Assembly: GCA_019802505.1 (NCBI GenBank)
Contig: JAFMOC010000172.1
Coordinates: forward strand, 411,001 to 475,000
DNA from: Corydoras sp. C115
Lineage: Eukaryota > Chordata > Actinopteri > Siluriformes > Callichthyidae
Direction: 5' to 3'
DNA length: 64,000 nt
The notes under the pieces are model-generated. The model was not told the DNA's origin and did not search any database. It was given only the letters and a program-made list of their open reading frames with translations. The translations under genes were made by a program, and so were the position numbers. Positions 47,087 to 53,842 of the stretch are shown piece after piece (position 1 is the first letter of the stretch; the number at the start of each line of letters is the position of its first letter).

Positions 47087-47461
47087 ATGTCAATGTATAG
47101 TCTATATATAGTTATCATTTATGTTTTTATTGGTGGTCACCACCTCCGTAACGTAAACCTCCTCTTTGGCTTTCCTCTCCTCCTCCTGCTGAATCTCAAC
47201 TCAGCAACCTCGTCTCCAAAACATCCTACATGTTCCATCCCTACAAGCACCTCAACCTGGTCTCCATCCATCAATCGACTAATTACTAACTAATGTTCCA
47301 CTGAACGTTAATATAGTTTGGAGCAGAATCAAATCCACAGTCCGATGTCATTGATGCGTGCTCGGTCTAAAAGGAGTCTTACGTGAATCCCGTGTCGTGA
47401 ATTCGGACGCGCAGCCGGACAGAGCGGAGCTGAGAATCAAAACCAGCATCGTCGGCGCCAT
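35674..47461 (-). CDS. dmbt1: DMBT1-like secreted SMB/CUB/ZP-domain protein, complete, 17 coding exons
   Basis: Spliced gene rebuilt from GT/AG sites; every junction keeps frame and the coding exons sum to 2,172 nt (723 residues plus stop). Order: signal peptide (1-about 19, MAPTMLVLILSSALSGCAS), four eight-cysteine somatomedin-B modules (about 27-72, 73-118, 232-276, 277-321; pattern C-x3-C-x6-C-x-C-x3-C-x5-CC, last Cys on a separate linker exon), CUB1 (119-231), CUB2 (322-438), ZP (439-about 685), basic site RKKR (about 687-690), then a tail containing LGPI and ending RKDPEKREELEEKTEE. No transmembrane segment follows, so secretion or polymerising ZP-filament release is expected. Sequons lie in CUB1 (NQT, NSS), CUB2 (NET) and ZP (NST, NLS). 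CUB-CUB-ZP order, the LGPI tail and the HTRA1 neighbour point to DMBT1; CUZD1 is less likely because it has a membrane anchor. SRCR domains, typical of mammalian DMBT1, are absent and SMB modules take their place. Molecular role is inferred only from the family (mucosal or matrix-associated secreted glycoprotein). Confidence 0.85.
35860..36104 (-). CDS. dmbt1: DMBT1-like exon 16: ZP domain, end, and RKKR site
   Basis: The exon encodes CARDSTVHINTNGN, FLKCNAIICAD, SRCRYGC and then QMRKKRSLSS, the expected ZP C-terminal cysteines followed by a furin-type basic site. It ends LGPITRK in phase 1. Confidence 0.9.
36130..36420 (-). mobile_element. V-SINE-like copy in DMBT1-like intron
   Basis: Antisense relative to the window, hence sense to the gene. 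Head truncated. Confidence 0.88.
36448..36747 (-). mobile_element. V-SINE-like copy in DMBT1-like intron
   Basis: Tail truncated at a G tract. AGATCATATTTAA precedes (36,416) and follows it. Confidence 0.88.
36928..36988. repeat. (TG)n microsatellite beside exon 15 donor
   Basis: About 29 units; it starts within ten bases of the GTACTG donor on the gene strand. Confidence 0.95.
36996..37387 (-). CDS. dmbt1: DMBT1-like exon 15: ZP domain, middle
   Basis: The 392-nt exon starts VQNGRIIYSNNVQ and covers NCVMERG, the NST and NLS sequons, YPITEFPYQVDLDQNIYVQV and DTCIASPNHDF. It ends in phase 2 within RNG. The donor GTACTG is followed within ten bases by a long TG/CA run. Confidence 0.9.
37508..37855 (-). 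mobile_element. V-SINE copy, left arm of inverted duplication
   Basis: Shares rare variants (TTGTATGGGC, TGTTCTGGG when read as sense) with the SINE at 39,291 and has no flanking direct repeat. Confidence 0.88.
37842..37907. repeat. Inverted repeat arm, left
   Basis: More than 60 bp including CATTAAATATGTTATATAAA match 39,234-39,297 in reverse complement. Confidence 0.9.
37905..38180 (+). mobile_element. V-SINE-like copy, tail lost
   Basis: Sense; it ends with three tandem copies of GACGCCCGA in place of the normal tail. Confidence 0.85.
38257..38605 (+). mobile_element. V-SINE-like copy
   Basis: Sense; ATGTTAC lies on both sides. Confidence 0.9.
38716..38891 (-). CDS. dmbt1: DMBT1-like exon 14: ZP domain, start
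   Basis: The exon encodes RVDCSSDSMNIVISKSYI and KSCGTSQK, the ZP-N start. It enters in phase 1 and ends in phase 0 at GTACGA. It sits between two arms of an inverted SINE-bearing duplication. Confidence 0.87.
38912..39238 (-). mobile_element. V-SINE-like copy
   Basis: Antisense, with a small deletion across box B (GGGGATCCGAAGTGC). Confidence 0.88.
39234..39297. repeat. Inverted repeat arm, right
   Basis: Reverse complement of 37,842-37,907. Confidence 0.9.
39291..39613 (+). mobile_element. V-SINE copy, right arm of inverted duplication
   Basis: Sense, with the direct repeat ATATTTAATGTA, so this is the original insertion of the pair. Confidence 0.9.
39671..39882 (-). CDS. dmbt1: DMBT1-like exon 13: CUB2, second half
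   Basis: The exon encodes LERCCGCDYVNVYDGPSTAS, an NET sequon and SSSYMTVLFRSDRSG, closing the CUB fold. Its acceptor is embedded in a (TG)n run ending TGTGTAG, so the usual polypyrimidine tract is replaced by TG repeats. Confidence 0.87.
39886..39929. repeat. (TG)n containing exon 13 acceptor
   Basis: Dinucleotide repeats run to within three bases of the AG on the gene strand. Confidence 0.93.
40367..40505 (-). CDS. dmbt1: DMBT1-like exon 12: CUB2, first half
   Basis: The exon encodes CGGRLNGSGSISSPYYPGYY and continues with the CUB core to IIDLD. The donor is GTCAGT. The acceptor TGTGCTCAG lies about 30 bp from the edge of the intronic array. Confidence 0.87.
40535..42282. repeat. CCA/TCA-rich minisatellite filling a DMBT1-like intron
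   Basis: About 1.75 kb of CACCATCACCTC / CATCATCACCCC units. The transcribed sense strand is G-rich (GGTGGAGGTGATGG). Long frames across it are composition artefacts. Confidence 0.93.
42336..42374 (-). CDS. dmbt1: DMBT1-like exon 11: linker D
   Basis: The 39-nt phase 1-1 exon encodes DYCYYYTTAPPVTG, with donor GTGAG at 42335. The CCA/TCA-rich array begins about 45 bp into the next intron. Confidence 0.7.
42636..42690. repeat. (CA)n microsatellite near exon 10 donor
   Basis: About 27 units. Confidence 0.96.
42710..42805 (-). CDS. dmbt1: DMBT1-like exon 10: SMB module D
   Basis: The 96-nt phase 1-1 exon encodes SSCRGNCGFHTGSCSCRSDC and then QYYGNCCYDYY. About 18 nt inside the downstream intron a long TG/CA run begins (42,636-42,690). 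Confidence 0.82.
42929..42964 (-). CDS. dmbt1: DMBT1-like exon 9: linker C
   Basis: The 36-nt phase 1-1 exon encodes EYCEYQTTPPVAG and carries the eighth SMB cysteine. The donor is GTGAGT. Confidence 0.72.
43381..43430. repeat. (TAA)n microsatellite
   Basis: About 16 units, directly before a SINE head. Confidence 0.95.
43433..43782 (+). mobile_element. V-SINE-like copy
   Basis: Sense, full length, between TAA tracts. Confidence 0.92.
43793..44150 (+). mobile_element. V-SINE-like copy
   Basis: Sense; AATAATAATAATG lies before it and again after the tail. Confidence 0.92.
44171..44269 (-). CDS. dmbt1: DMBT1-like exon 8: SMB module C
   Basis: The 99-nt phase 1-1 exon encodes GPMCKDRCGASYSQCSCESS and then CKRYGSCCHDYY. 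It is diverged from modules A and B but keeps the cysteine spacing. The acceptor is preceded closely by a (TG)n run. Confidence 0.82.
44451..44644 (-). CDS. dmbt1: DMBT1-like exon 7: CUB1, second half
   Basis: The exon encodes FVDLESCCDSIRVSDGPS across the junction, then an NQTNNSS glycosylation cluster and GRYMTVVFTSDGSVTRGGFR, the standard CUB C-terminal strand. The donor GTACGT is at 44450. Confidence 0.88.
44771..44915 (-). CDS. dmbt1: DMBT1-like exon 6: CUB1, first half
   Basis: The exon encodes CGGSLTASQGVFFSPGYPSN and the following NYPNRAYCTW, a typical CUB start (GxxxSPGYPxxYP). The donor is GTAAG at 44770. With exon 7 it totals 339 nt (113 codons). Confidence 0.88.
45017..45232. mobile_element. 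Foldback V-SINE (two tails facing outward)
   Basis: Antisense tail half (45,017-45,138) joins a sense tail half (45,140-45,232); both heads are missing. Confidence 0.82.
45259..45610 (-). mobile_element. V-SINE inserted after the exon duplication
   Basis: 352 bp, with 6-bp TATAAT on each side (45,253-45,258 and 45,611-45,616). Copy 2 of the duplication keeps the empty site at about 46,246-46,251. Confidence 0.93.
45670..45708 (-). CDS. dmbt1: DMBT1-like exon 5: linker B
   Basis: The 39-nt twin of exon 3 at the same 635-bp offset. It splices in phase 1 to the CUB1 exon, giving a GPCGG junction. Confidence 0.8.
45880..45978 (-). CDS. dmbt1: DMBT1-like exon 4: SMB module B
   Basis: The 99-nt exon lies exactly 635 bp from its twin, exon 2, and has the same acceptor, donor and protein sequence. 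Confidence 0.85.
46305..46343 (-). CDS. dmbt1: DMBT1-like exon 3: linker A
   Basis: The 39-nt phase 1-1 exon encodes YCGSTSEPPTTS. It supplies the eighth SMB cysteine and a Ser/Thr/Pro hinge likely to carry O-glycans. Confidence 0.8.
46515..46613 (-). CDS. dmbt1: DMBT1-like exon 2: SMB module A
   Basis: The 99-nt phase 1-1 exon has acceptor TTCTTGCAG and donor GTGAGA. It encodes SASCRYNCGYDFGVCSC and then a YCQYYGTCC block: seven of the eight SMB cysteines. Its protein sequence is identical to exon 4, from a recent tandem duplication. Confidence 0.85.
46709..47050 (+). mobile_element. V-SINE-like copy inside (TA)n
   Basis: Sense, flanked on both sides by TA repeats (46,678-46,707 and 47,050-47,082). 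Confidence 0.92.
47383..47461 (-). CDS. dmbt1: DMBT1-like exon 1: signal peptide
   Basis: The start ATG is at 47461-47459, followed by a hydrophobic leader and an Ala-Ser cleavage region; an in-frame upstream ATG at 47542 lies upstream of the TATA box and is not used in this model. The donor GTAAGA is at 47382. The exon ends in phase 1 (26 codons plus 1 nt), compatible with all the SMB exons downstream. Confidence 0.8.
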
Positions 47462-47894
47462 CGTGTCCCACGAGCTGAGCTTCACCCGACCCTGCCTGTC
47501 TTTATATAACCCAAAAAAGCAGAAGTGCAGGCGCTTCCTCATGATGAGCCCATCACCTCTGTAAACAGACTGTAATCATTAAAACCCAGGCCGCATTTTA
47601 ATAACCTGTTATAAATTACAACTGGACGTCAGAATATTTACAGGAAACCTGATCAGATTTATAGGAACGAAGACGTGTTTGGGAGTATTGAGACAACGAC
47701 ATTTTACACAGAAGCAATTCTATGTTCGTCTCAGCTCAGTAACATCTATAACAGCTTTCATGGCATTAGAAACAGCTTTCCTGGCTCACAATCGACATTC
47801 CAGTTCATCTCTGTTGTTGACCTGAGAGCCACGTCAAGTCCCTTCACACCAAACCACCTCAACCAGGTCTTTATTATATTCATTCTTTATATTC
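47462..47894. other. Upstream region of DMBT1-like gene
   Basis: Apart from the TATA box I recognise no further motif or gene. Confidence 0.4.
47501..47508 (-). promoter_or_regulatory. TATA box of the DMBT1-like gene
   Basis: TATATAAA on the minus strand lies about 40 nt upstream of the start ATG. With the usual ~30-nt spacing, transcription would begin near 47,472-47,478, giving a leader of only some 10-17 nt. Confidence 0.55.
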
Positions 47895-48014
47895 AGCTTT
47901 ATCCTCTATTAGGGTCGCGGGGGGGGGGGGGGTTCCCCATGCCCATCCAGGGGAGAACGTCTCGGGCACTGGGCAGATACACCCAGGACAGGACGCCAAT
48001 CTATCACTGGGCAG
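47895..48014 (-). mobile_element. V-SINE-like tail-side fragment
   Basis: Antisense, cut at ATCTATCACTGGGCA; first of three insertions in the same target. Confidence 0.85.
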
Positions 48015-48026
48015 GTCTTTATTATA

Positions 48027-48383
48027 TTCATTCATTCATTATCTTCCGCTTTATCCTCTATTAGGGTCGCTGGGGGGGGGGTTCCCCATGCCCATGCCCA
48101 TCCAGGGGAGAACGTTTCGGGCGCTGGGCAGATACACCCAGGACAGGACGCCACTCTATCGCTGGGCACACACTCACTCGCACAGACACACTCTATATGG
48201 GGCAATTTGAAGAATTCAATTGACTTCATCCATGTTTTTGGACTGTGGGAGGAAACCAGAGAACCCGGAGGAAACCCACGTGGACACGGGGAGAACGTGG
48301 AAACTCCACCCAGATGGGGATTCGAACCGGGAATCCCTAGTGCTGAGAGGAGAACGTGCCAAACCACTAAGCCACCGTGCGGC
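48027..48383 (-). mobile_element. V-SINE-like copy
   Basis: Antisense; GTCTTTATTATATTC lies on both sides. Confidence 0.9.
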
Positions 48384-48406
48384 GTCTTTATTATATTCTT
48401 TATATT

Positions 48407-48752
48407 CATTCATTCATTATCTCCCGCTTTATCCTCTATTAGGGTCGCGGTGGGGTTCCCCATGCCCATCCAGGGGAGAACGTCTCGGGCGCTGGGCAGA
48501 TAGACCCAGGACAGAGCGCCAATCCATCGCTGGGCACACACTCACTCACACAGACACACTCTATATGGGGCAATTTGGAGAACTCAATTGACTTCATCCA
48601 TGTTTTTTGGACTGTGGGAGGAAACCGGAGAACCCGGAGGAAACCCACGTGGACACGGGGAGAACGTGGAAACTCCACCCAGATGGGGATTCGAACCGGG
48701 AATCCCTAGTGCTGAGAGGAGAACGTGCCAAACCACTAAGCCACCGTGCCGC
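48407..48752 (-). mobile_element. V-SINE-like copy
   Basis: Antisense; GTCTTTATTATATTC again lies on both sides. Confidence 0.9.
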
Positions 48753-50321
48753 GTCTTTATTATATTCTTTATTATATTAATACGTTGCATTATTCACAGA
48801 GCACAGAAACAGAAGGCCTTCCCCAAACTGTTCACACCGACTATAAGGACACAATGTCCCGCCGACAACGAGCCACAAAGCACCGGGGTGTTTACAATGC
48901 CTCTTCATTTTATGGATCAACCTGCAAAATATTAAATATTAACCGTGTGTTTTTAATTAAATCTGGTTAACGTATCGATCACGTTGATATCAAATAAAGA
49001 AGCACGCTTATCACACCCATGATTACTCAGACACGCAGACAGCTGCTGATAGCGCCTAGTGCAGTGGATCATGGGAACCGTTCCGATTCTGCGCAGAGGG
49101 AAATAAAAACAGAACATCGACAGCTCCCGTCAGAACATCAGGTTCGTTCTCACGCGGCGTGATGCGATGAGGAAGCAACGCGGTGCGAGACGAGAGGGCG
49201 TGGCACTGTTCTAATAAATCCCATGAAGAGGTGTCATTATCCCCGATCCCCGAGAGTACAGCTACACACCGTGATTTATTCACAATAACACACAACCTCG
49301 AACATCTTATTACTTTAGTAAAACACTTACGAACACACTATAATAAATAAAACAAGGTTCGATTCAGAAATGCGTTCATTGAACGCAAAATCGTTAATAA
49401 TCTGATCTTCCGCGACGTAATCTAGTCCGATTTTCAAAGTGAACGCTGATCTCTGAGTAACAGGATACCGGTTTCTCTAACAATCAAACGCTGACATCTA
49501 GTGGCCAAATTACAAAACAGTTTATTGAAAAAAACAGCTGTAACAGGCTGTTTACATTGATCTGTATTTTATTATGTAAAATAATGTATTGTGTATCACG
49601 CACTGATACGAATGTGAAGCGCTCAGAGGTGTGTGTTATTGACAACGATGTCACGGCTGGACTAACGGCTCAGCCAATCGGATTTAAGGAGCAGAACTTT
49701 GTACCTTAGTGTACAGAAGGGGGGGCCACACTGTTATTGGACCTCGTGTTGATACATGCATTCATCCCCCATGTCCCATAACACATCTGGTCCACATCTG
49801 GAAGAGATTTGTCTGTACTGTTTGCACAGGAGAGCCTTTTGGCTGATGCACGACCCCAAATCTGGAGTATTGGTGACCCACATCTTGCGACCAGAAGCAC
49901 TCCGTCCAAGTGGTGCCAATTCATGCAGCAGGTTGCCCTGCTGGAGTTCGAGGATGTGGGCTGGATCTGGACCAGAACCACGCTGCTATGTGTGAACTGT
50001 AGAACCGATTACCTGACATTCTGTCGGCTGCTCTATGACTTTTGCTTTTTGCTAGAAAGTGTGTGGAGTGGTGTCTGAGGTGTGTGTGTGGGGGGGAGGG
50101 GGGTAATAAAGGGTGTGGGTGGTAACTTTCGTATTGGGTTCGACTTATATTACTTTAAAAACGAGAAGAAAAGGGATTTATAAAAAAGAGGATTCATGTA
50201 GAACACTTATCATCCACCAGAGGGCGGAAAAGGGTCATTCCTGAGTAATGGACGTTGTTGTTTATAGATCCATGTGGAATTAAAACCAAGGTCCCTAAAA
50301 ATAACAACTGGAATATTCATT
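48753..50321. other. Intergenic non-coding DNA
   Basis: 48,815-48,850 (CCTTCCCCAAACTGTTCACA) is a fish MITE remnant. 49,730-50,080 has overlapping open frames on both strands but no domain I can recognise; possibly a decayed transposon. Confidence 0.4.
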
Positions 50322-50664
50322 CATTCATTATCTCCCGCTTTATCCTCTATTAGGGTCGCGGTGGGGTTCCCCATGCCCATCCAGGGGAGAACATCTCGGG
50401 CGCTGGGCAGATAGACCCAGGACAGGGCGCCAATCCATCGCTGGGCACACACTCACTCAGACAGACACACTCTATATGGGGCAATTTTTGAGAATTCAAT
50501 TAACTTGATCCATGTTTTTGGACTGTGGGAGGAAACCGGAGAACCCGGAGGAAACCCACGCAGACACGGGGAGAACATGGAAACTCCACCCAGATGGGGA
50601 TTCGAACCGGGAATCCCTAGCGCTGAGAGGCGAACGTGCTAACCACTAAGCCACCGTGCCGCCA
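50322..50664 (-). mobile_element. V-SINE-like copy
   Basis: Antisense, with the 14-bp flanking repeat ACAACTGGAATATT. Confidence 0.94.
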
Positions 50665-50720
50665 CAACTGGAATATTAATTAAAAAAACAAAAAATGTTT
50701 TTGTTTATGTCTGAGAAGCC

Positions 50721-51202
50721 TACAAAAGTATCGGGACACCTTTACATTACACAAACAGGGGCGTTTGTGACATCCCATTCCAAGCTGGTCACCCTCTGAG
50801 GTCACGCCAGCTTCTCCAAGACTTTGCACATCATTTTGGAGCGTGTCGTTCATCTCGTGAAGTGTTCAGAAGGTCAGACACTGATGGCAGATGAGAGCCG
50901 GGCTCACAATCTCACAATCTACATACCAATTCATCTCAAAAGTGTGTGCAGCGGTTGAGGTCAGGGCTCAGTGTTGTCGAGTTTCAGTCGAGTTTCACAG
51001 CATTCTCATCCAGCCATGACTTTATGGATTGTTTTTTTTTTTGCAATTATAAAGGAAAAGAGAAGGGCCCTCCCCAAACTGTTTACACAAAATTGAAAGC
51101 GTACGGTTGTTCAGAATGTTTGGATATGTGCTTGACGTCACGCAGCTGTGCGAATAAAACTCAAACAGCGGAATTTAAAGGTCTGTCCCAAAACTTTTGT
51201 GC
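50721..51202. mobile_element. MITE with ~23-bp terminal inverted repeats
   Basis: ACAAAAGTATCGGGACACC at the left end matches, in reverse complement, GTCTGTCCCAAAACTTTTGT at the right end with a few changes. It contains CCTCCCCAAACTGTTTACAC and GGTTGAGGTCAGGGCTC, typical internal parts of this fish family. No transposase. Confidence 0.75.
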
Positions 51203-51779
51203 ATATAGTGTGTTAATACAGTGTTTAAACAAATGTTAAAAAGTGAGGCTCTCCTTATAGTACCCTGCTAACCCCCCACCACACACACACACACACACAC
51301 ACACACAGGCACACGGATTTCCAGTGGCCCACCAAATTGTTAATAAAACCACAGACAACATGCGAATTCATGCCTTGGAGATAAAGATTTTAAAAGTTAA
51401 TTAAGCGTTTAGGGATAATGAGGGGGTTGGACACCACGTGTGATGGTTAAGTGGAAATTAAGGGATTATGTTTCCAAATTAAGGGCTTTTATATCACATT
51501 AAAGTAGTTTGCATAATTACAGAAGCAAATTAAGTGGATCGGGAGGCTGTTTAAAGGCTCTGTGTTTTAGTGGTTGCTCTTCAAACACAAACACACAGTT
51601 TACACACAGTACACACACACACACACACACACAGTACACACACAGTATACACACACACACACACACACACAGCACACACACACACACATCATGTACATTA
51701 TCTGACACGTTATTAGAATTAGAATTAAATTACATTATAAAGGGAATTTTTAACTTAGCATATTGTATGTATGTATTTA
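51203..51779. other. Non-coding DNA with CA microsatellites
   Basis: CA runs 51,281-51,306 and 51,608-51,688, the second with interspersed GTACACA. No gene. Confidence 0.5.
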
Positions 51780-51907
51780 TTCATTCGTTATCTTCCGCTT
51801 TATCCTCTATTAGGGTCGCGGTGAGGTTCCCCATGCCCATCCAGGGGAGAACGTCTCAGGCGCTGGGCAGATACACCCAGGACAGGGCGCCAATCCATCA
51901 CTGGGCA
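51780..51907 (-). mobile_element. V-SINE-like tail-side fragment
   Basis: Antisense; it stops at CCATCACTGGGCATG and runs into GTAT repeats. Confidence 0.87.
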
Positions 51908-51934
51908 TGTATGTATGTAAGTATGTATATATAT

Positions 51935-52455
51935 TCATTCATCCATTATCTTCCACTTTATCCTCTATTAGGGCCGCGGGGGGGTTCCCCATGCCCATCC
52001 AGGGGAGAACGTCTCGGGCGCTGGGCAGATACACACAGGACAGGGGGGCAATCTATCGCTGGGCTCACACTCACTCACACAGACACACTCTATATGGGGC
52101 AATTTTGAGAATTCAATTGACCTTGATCCATGTTTTTTGGACTGTGGGAGGAAACCGGAGAACCAGGGGAGAACATCTCGGGTGCTGGGCAGATACACCC
52201 AGGACAGGACGCCAATCCATGGACACACTCACTCACACCACACACACACACAACACACTATATGGGGCAATTTGGAGAACTCGGACTTGATCCTAGTTTT
52301 TGGACTGTGGGAGGAAACCGGAGAACCCGTAGGAAACCCACGCAGACACCGTGCCGGGGAGAACATGGAAACTCCACCCAGATGGGGATCGAATATATAT
52401 ACCCCTAGTGCTGAGAGGAGAACATGCCAACCACACTAAGCCACCATGCCGCCCA
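51935..52455 (-). mobile_element. V-SINE-like copy with internal partial duplication
   Basis: Antisense. The segment from GGGGAGAACATCTCGGG to the GGGGCAATTTGGAGAACTC part occurs a second time (52,157-52,281) inside the element. Confidence 0.87.
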
Positions 52456-52616
52456 TATATATATATATATTATTTTTTGTTACTATTTTTGCTCTCTTTT
52501 TTAATTTTTGACTTTATTGTGAAGCTGTCTAAAGAGAATTTCACAGCTGGCTGTACTGTGCAGGTCTGCGCGTGCGTCTGCGCATGTGACGAATAAACTT
52601 GATTTGATTTAATTTA

Positions 52617-52985
52617 GGGCGGCACGGTGGCTTAGTGGTTTAGCACGTTCTCCTCTCAGCGCTAGAGATTCCCGGTCCGAATCCCCATCTGGGTGGAGTT
52701 TCCATGTTCTCCCCTTGTCCGCGTGGGTTTCCTCCGGGTTCTCCGGTTTCCTCCCCCATCCAAAAACATGGATCAAGTTAATTAAGTTCTCCAAATTGCC
52801 CCATATAGTGTGTGTGTGTGTGTGTGTGTGTGTGAGTGAGTGTGTGCCCAGCGATAGATTGGCGCCCTGTCCTGGGTCTATCTGCCCAGCGCCCGAAACG
52901 TTCTCCCCTGGAAGGGCATGGGGAAACCCCCCCCCCGTGACCCTAATAGAGGATAAAGTGGGAGATAATGAATGAATGAATGAAT
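52617..52985 (+). mobile_element. V-SINE-like copy with TG expansion
   Basis: Sense; its internal TGTGTGAG stretch has grown into a (TG)n run (52,807-52,834). Confidence 0.92.
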
Positions 52986-53009
52986 TTGATTGGAACAAAA
53001 ACTACTGAC

Positions 53010-53060
53010 ACAGAAACAGATCTGCAGTCTGTAATTGTGGAACTACAAAGTCCATCCGCA
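53010..53060. repeat. MITE palindrome remnant upstream of HTRA1
   Basis: CTGCAGTCTGTAATTGTGG and AACTACAAAGTCCATCC match the palindrome at 35,345-35,395. Confidence 0.6.
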
Positions 53061-53071
53061 CGAGGCCGATG

Positions 53072-53196
53072 TGACGTAATGACCTGTAATCAGAGAACCA
53101 TGTTGTGAGAACCTTTAAATCAGTTCTCTGAATCGCGTCCGCCGTTCGGCGCGCCTGCCGATTCCTGATTGGCTGGTGAAGTTTAAATGGGCGGGC
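53072..53196 (+). promoter_or_regulatory. HTRA1 proximal promoter motifs
   Basis: TGACGTAA (CRE/ATF-like, 53072-53079), ATTGG (inverted CCAAT, 53168-53172) and GGGCGGGC (Sp1-like, 53189-53196) occur in order upstream of exon 1. Function is inferred from motif match only. Confidence 0.4.
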
Positions 53197-53212
53197 TTGT
53201 TTAGTTGTGCAC

Positions 53213-53214
<2 letters not shown>

Positions 53215-53258
<44 letters not shown>
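53215..53258. repeat. (TG)n in HTRA1 core promoter
   Basis: About 21 units just upstream of the TATA-like box. Confidence 0.95.
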
Positions 53259-53259
<1 letters not shown>

Positions 53260-53275
53260 TAGACTATGCGCCGCG

Positions 53276-53283
53276 TATATAAA
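53276..53283 (+). promoter_or_regulatory. TATA-like box upstream of HTRA1
   Basis: TATATAAA lies only 31 bp before the ATG, so its use would leave almost no leader; it may be inactive, or the second ATG may be used. A TG run (53,215-53,258) lies just upstream. Confidence 0.35.
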
Positions 53284-53299
53284 CTAGTACAGTGTGGAT

Positions 53300-53842
53300 C
53301 GTGATCGTGGGTGATGGCGGTGCGTCGTGCGTGGGTGATGGAGGCGCCGCTGCTGCTGCTGCTGCTGCTCGGTCTGTCGCTCTCGTGCGCCGCGGCGGGG
53401 GGGGCGGCGGCGCGGCGCGTGGGGAAGCGCGCGCTGCTCGGCGTGTGTCCGGCGCGCTGTGACCCCTCGCGCTGCCCCACGCCGCCGCGCCGCTGCGTCA
53501 CCGAGCTCGCGCTGGACGCGTGCGGCTGCTGCGCGGTGTGCGCCTCGGCGGAGGGCGAGGGCTGCGCGCGGAGCGGCGGCGCGCGGCGCCTCGGGGACCC
53601 CGTGTGCGCGCGCGGGCTGCGCTGCGCGGCCCGGCCGCCGGCGCGCGTGGGCATCGGCGTGGGCATCGGCGTCGGCGCGAGCGGCGGCGTGGGGAGCGGA
53701 GGGGTCTGCGCGTGCCCCAGCGAGGAGCCGGCCTGCGGCAGCGACGGCGTCACCTACGGCAGCGTGTGCGAGCTGAGGCGCGCGCAGGAGCGGCCCCAGG
53801 GGCCCGTGCTGCTGGCGCACAAGGGCGCGTGCACCAACTCGG
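53300..53842. other. CpG island over HTRA1 exon 1
   Basis: The exon is dense in CG dinucleotides and GC-rich, in sharp contrast with the AT-rich flanks, as expected of a 5' CpG island. Confidence 0.7.
53314..53842 (+). CDS. htra1: HTRA1 exon 1: signal peptide, IGFBP and Kazal modules
   Basis: Very GC- and CpG-rich. ATG at 53314 (GTGATGG); a second in-frame ATG at 53338 also precedes the leucine run LLLLLLLGLSLS, so either could start. Cysteine-rich IGFBP block, a VGIGVGIGVG linker from a short internal repeat, then CGSDGVTYGSVCEL of the Kazal module. The exon ends in phase 1 at G|GTAGGA. Confidence 0.9.

Noticed and set aside
47459..47542. Upstream in-frame ATG (27 codons earlier) as start of the DMBT1-like protein
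   Set aside because: It lies upstream of the TATA box and its translation lacks signal-peptide character before MAPTMLVLIL.
49700..50080. Possible small gene with frames on both strands
   Set aside because: No recognisable domain, no splice or poly(A) context; probably decayed repeat.
53284..53820. Long antisense frames over HTRA1 exon 1
   Set aside because: They mirror the CpG-rich coding exon; Ala/Arg-rich composition only.
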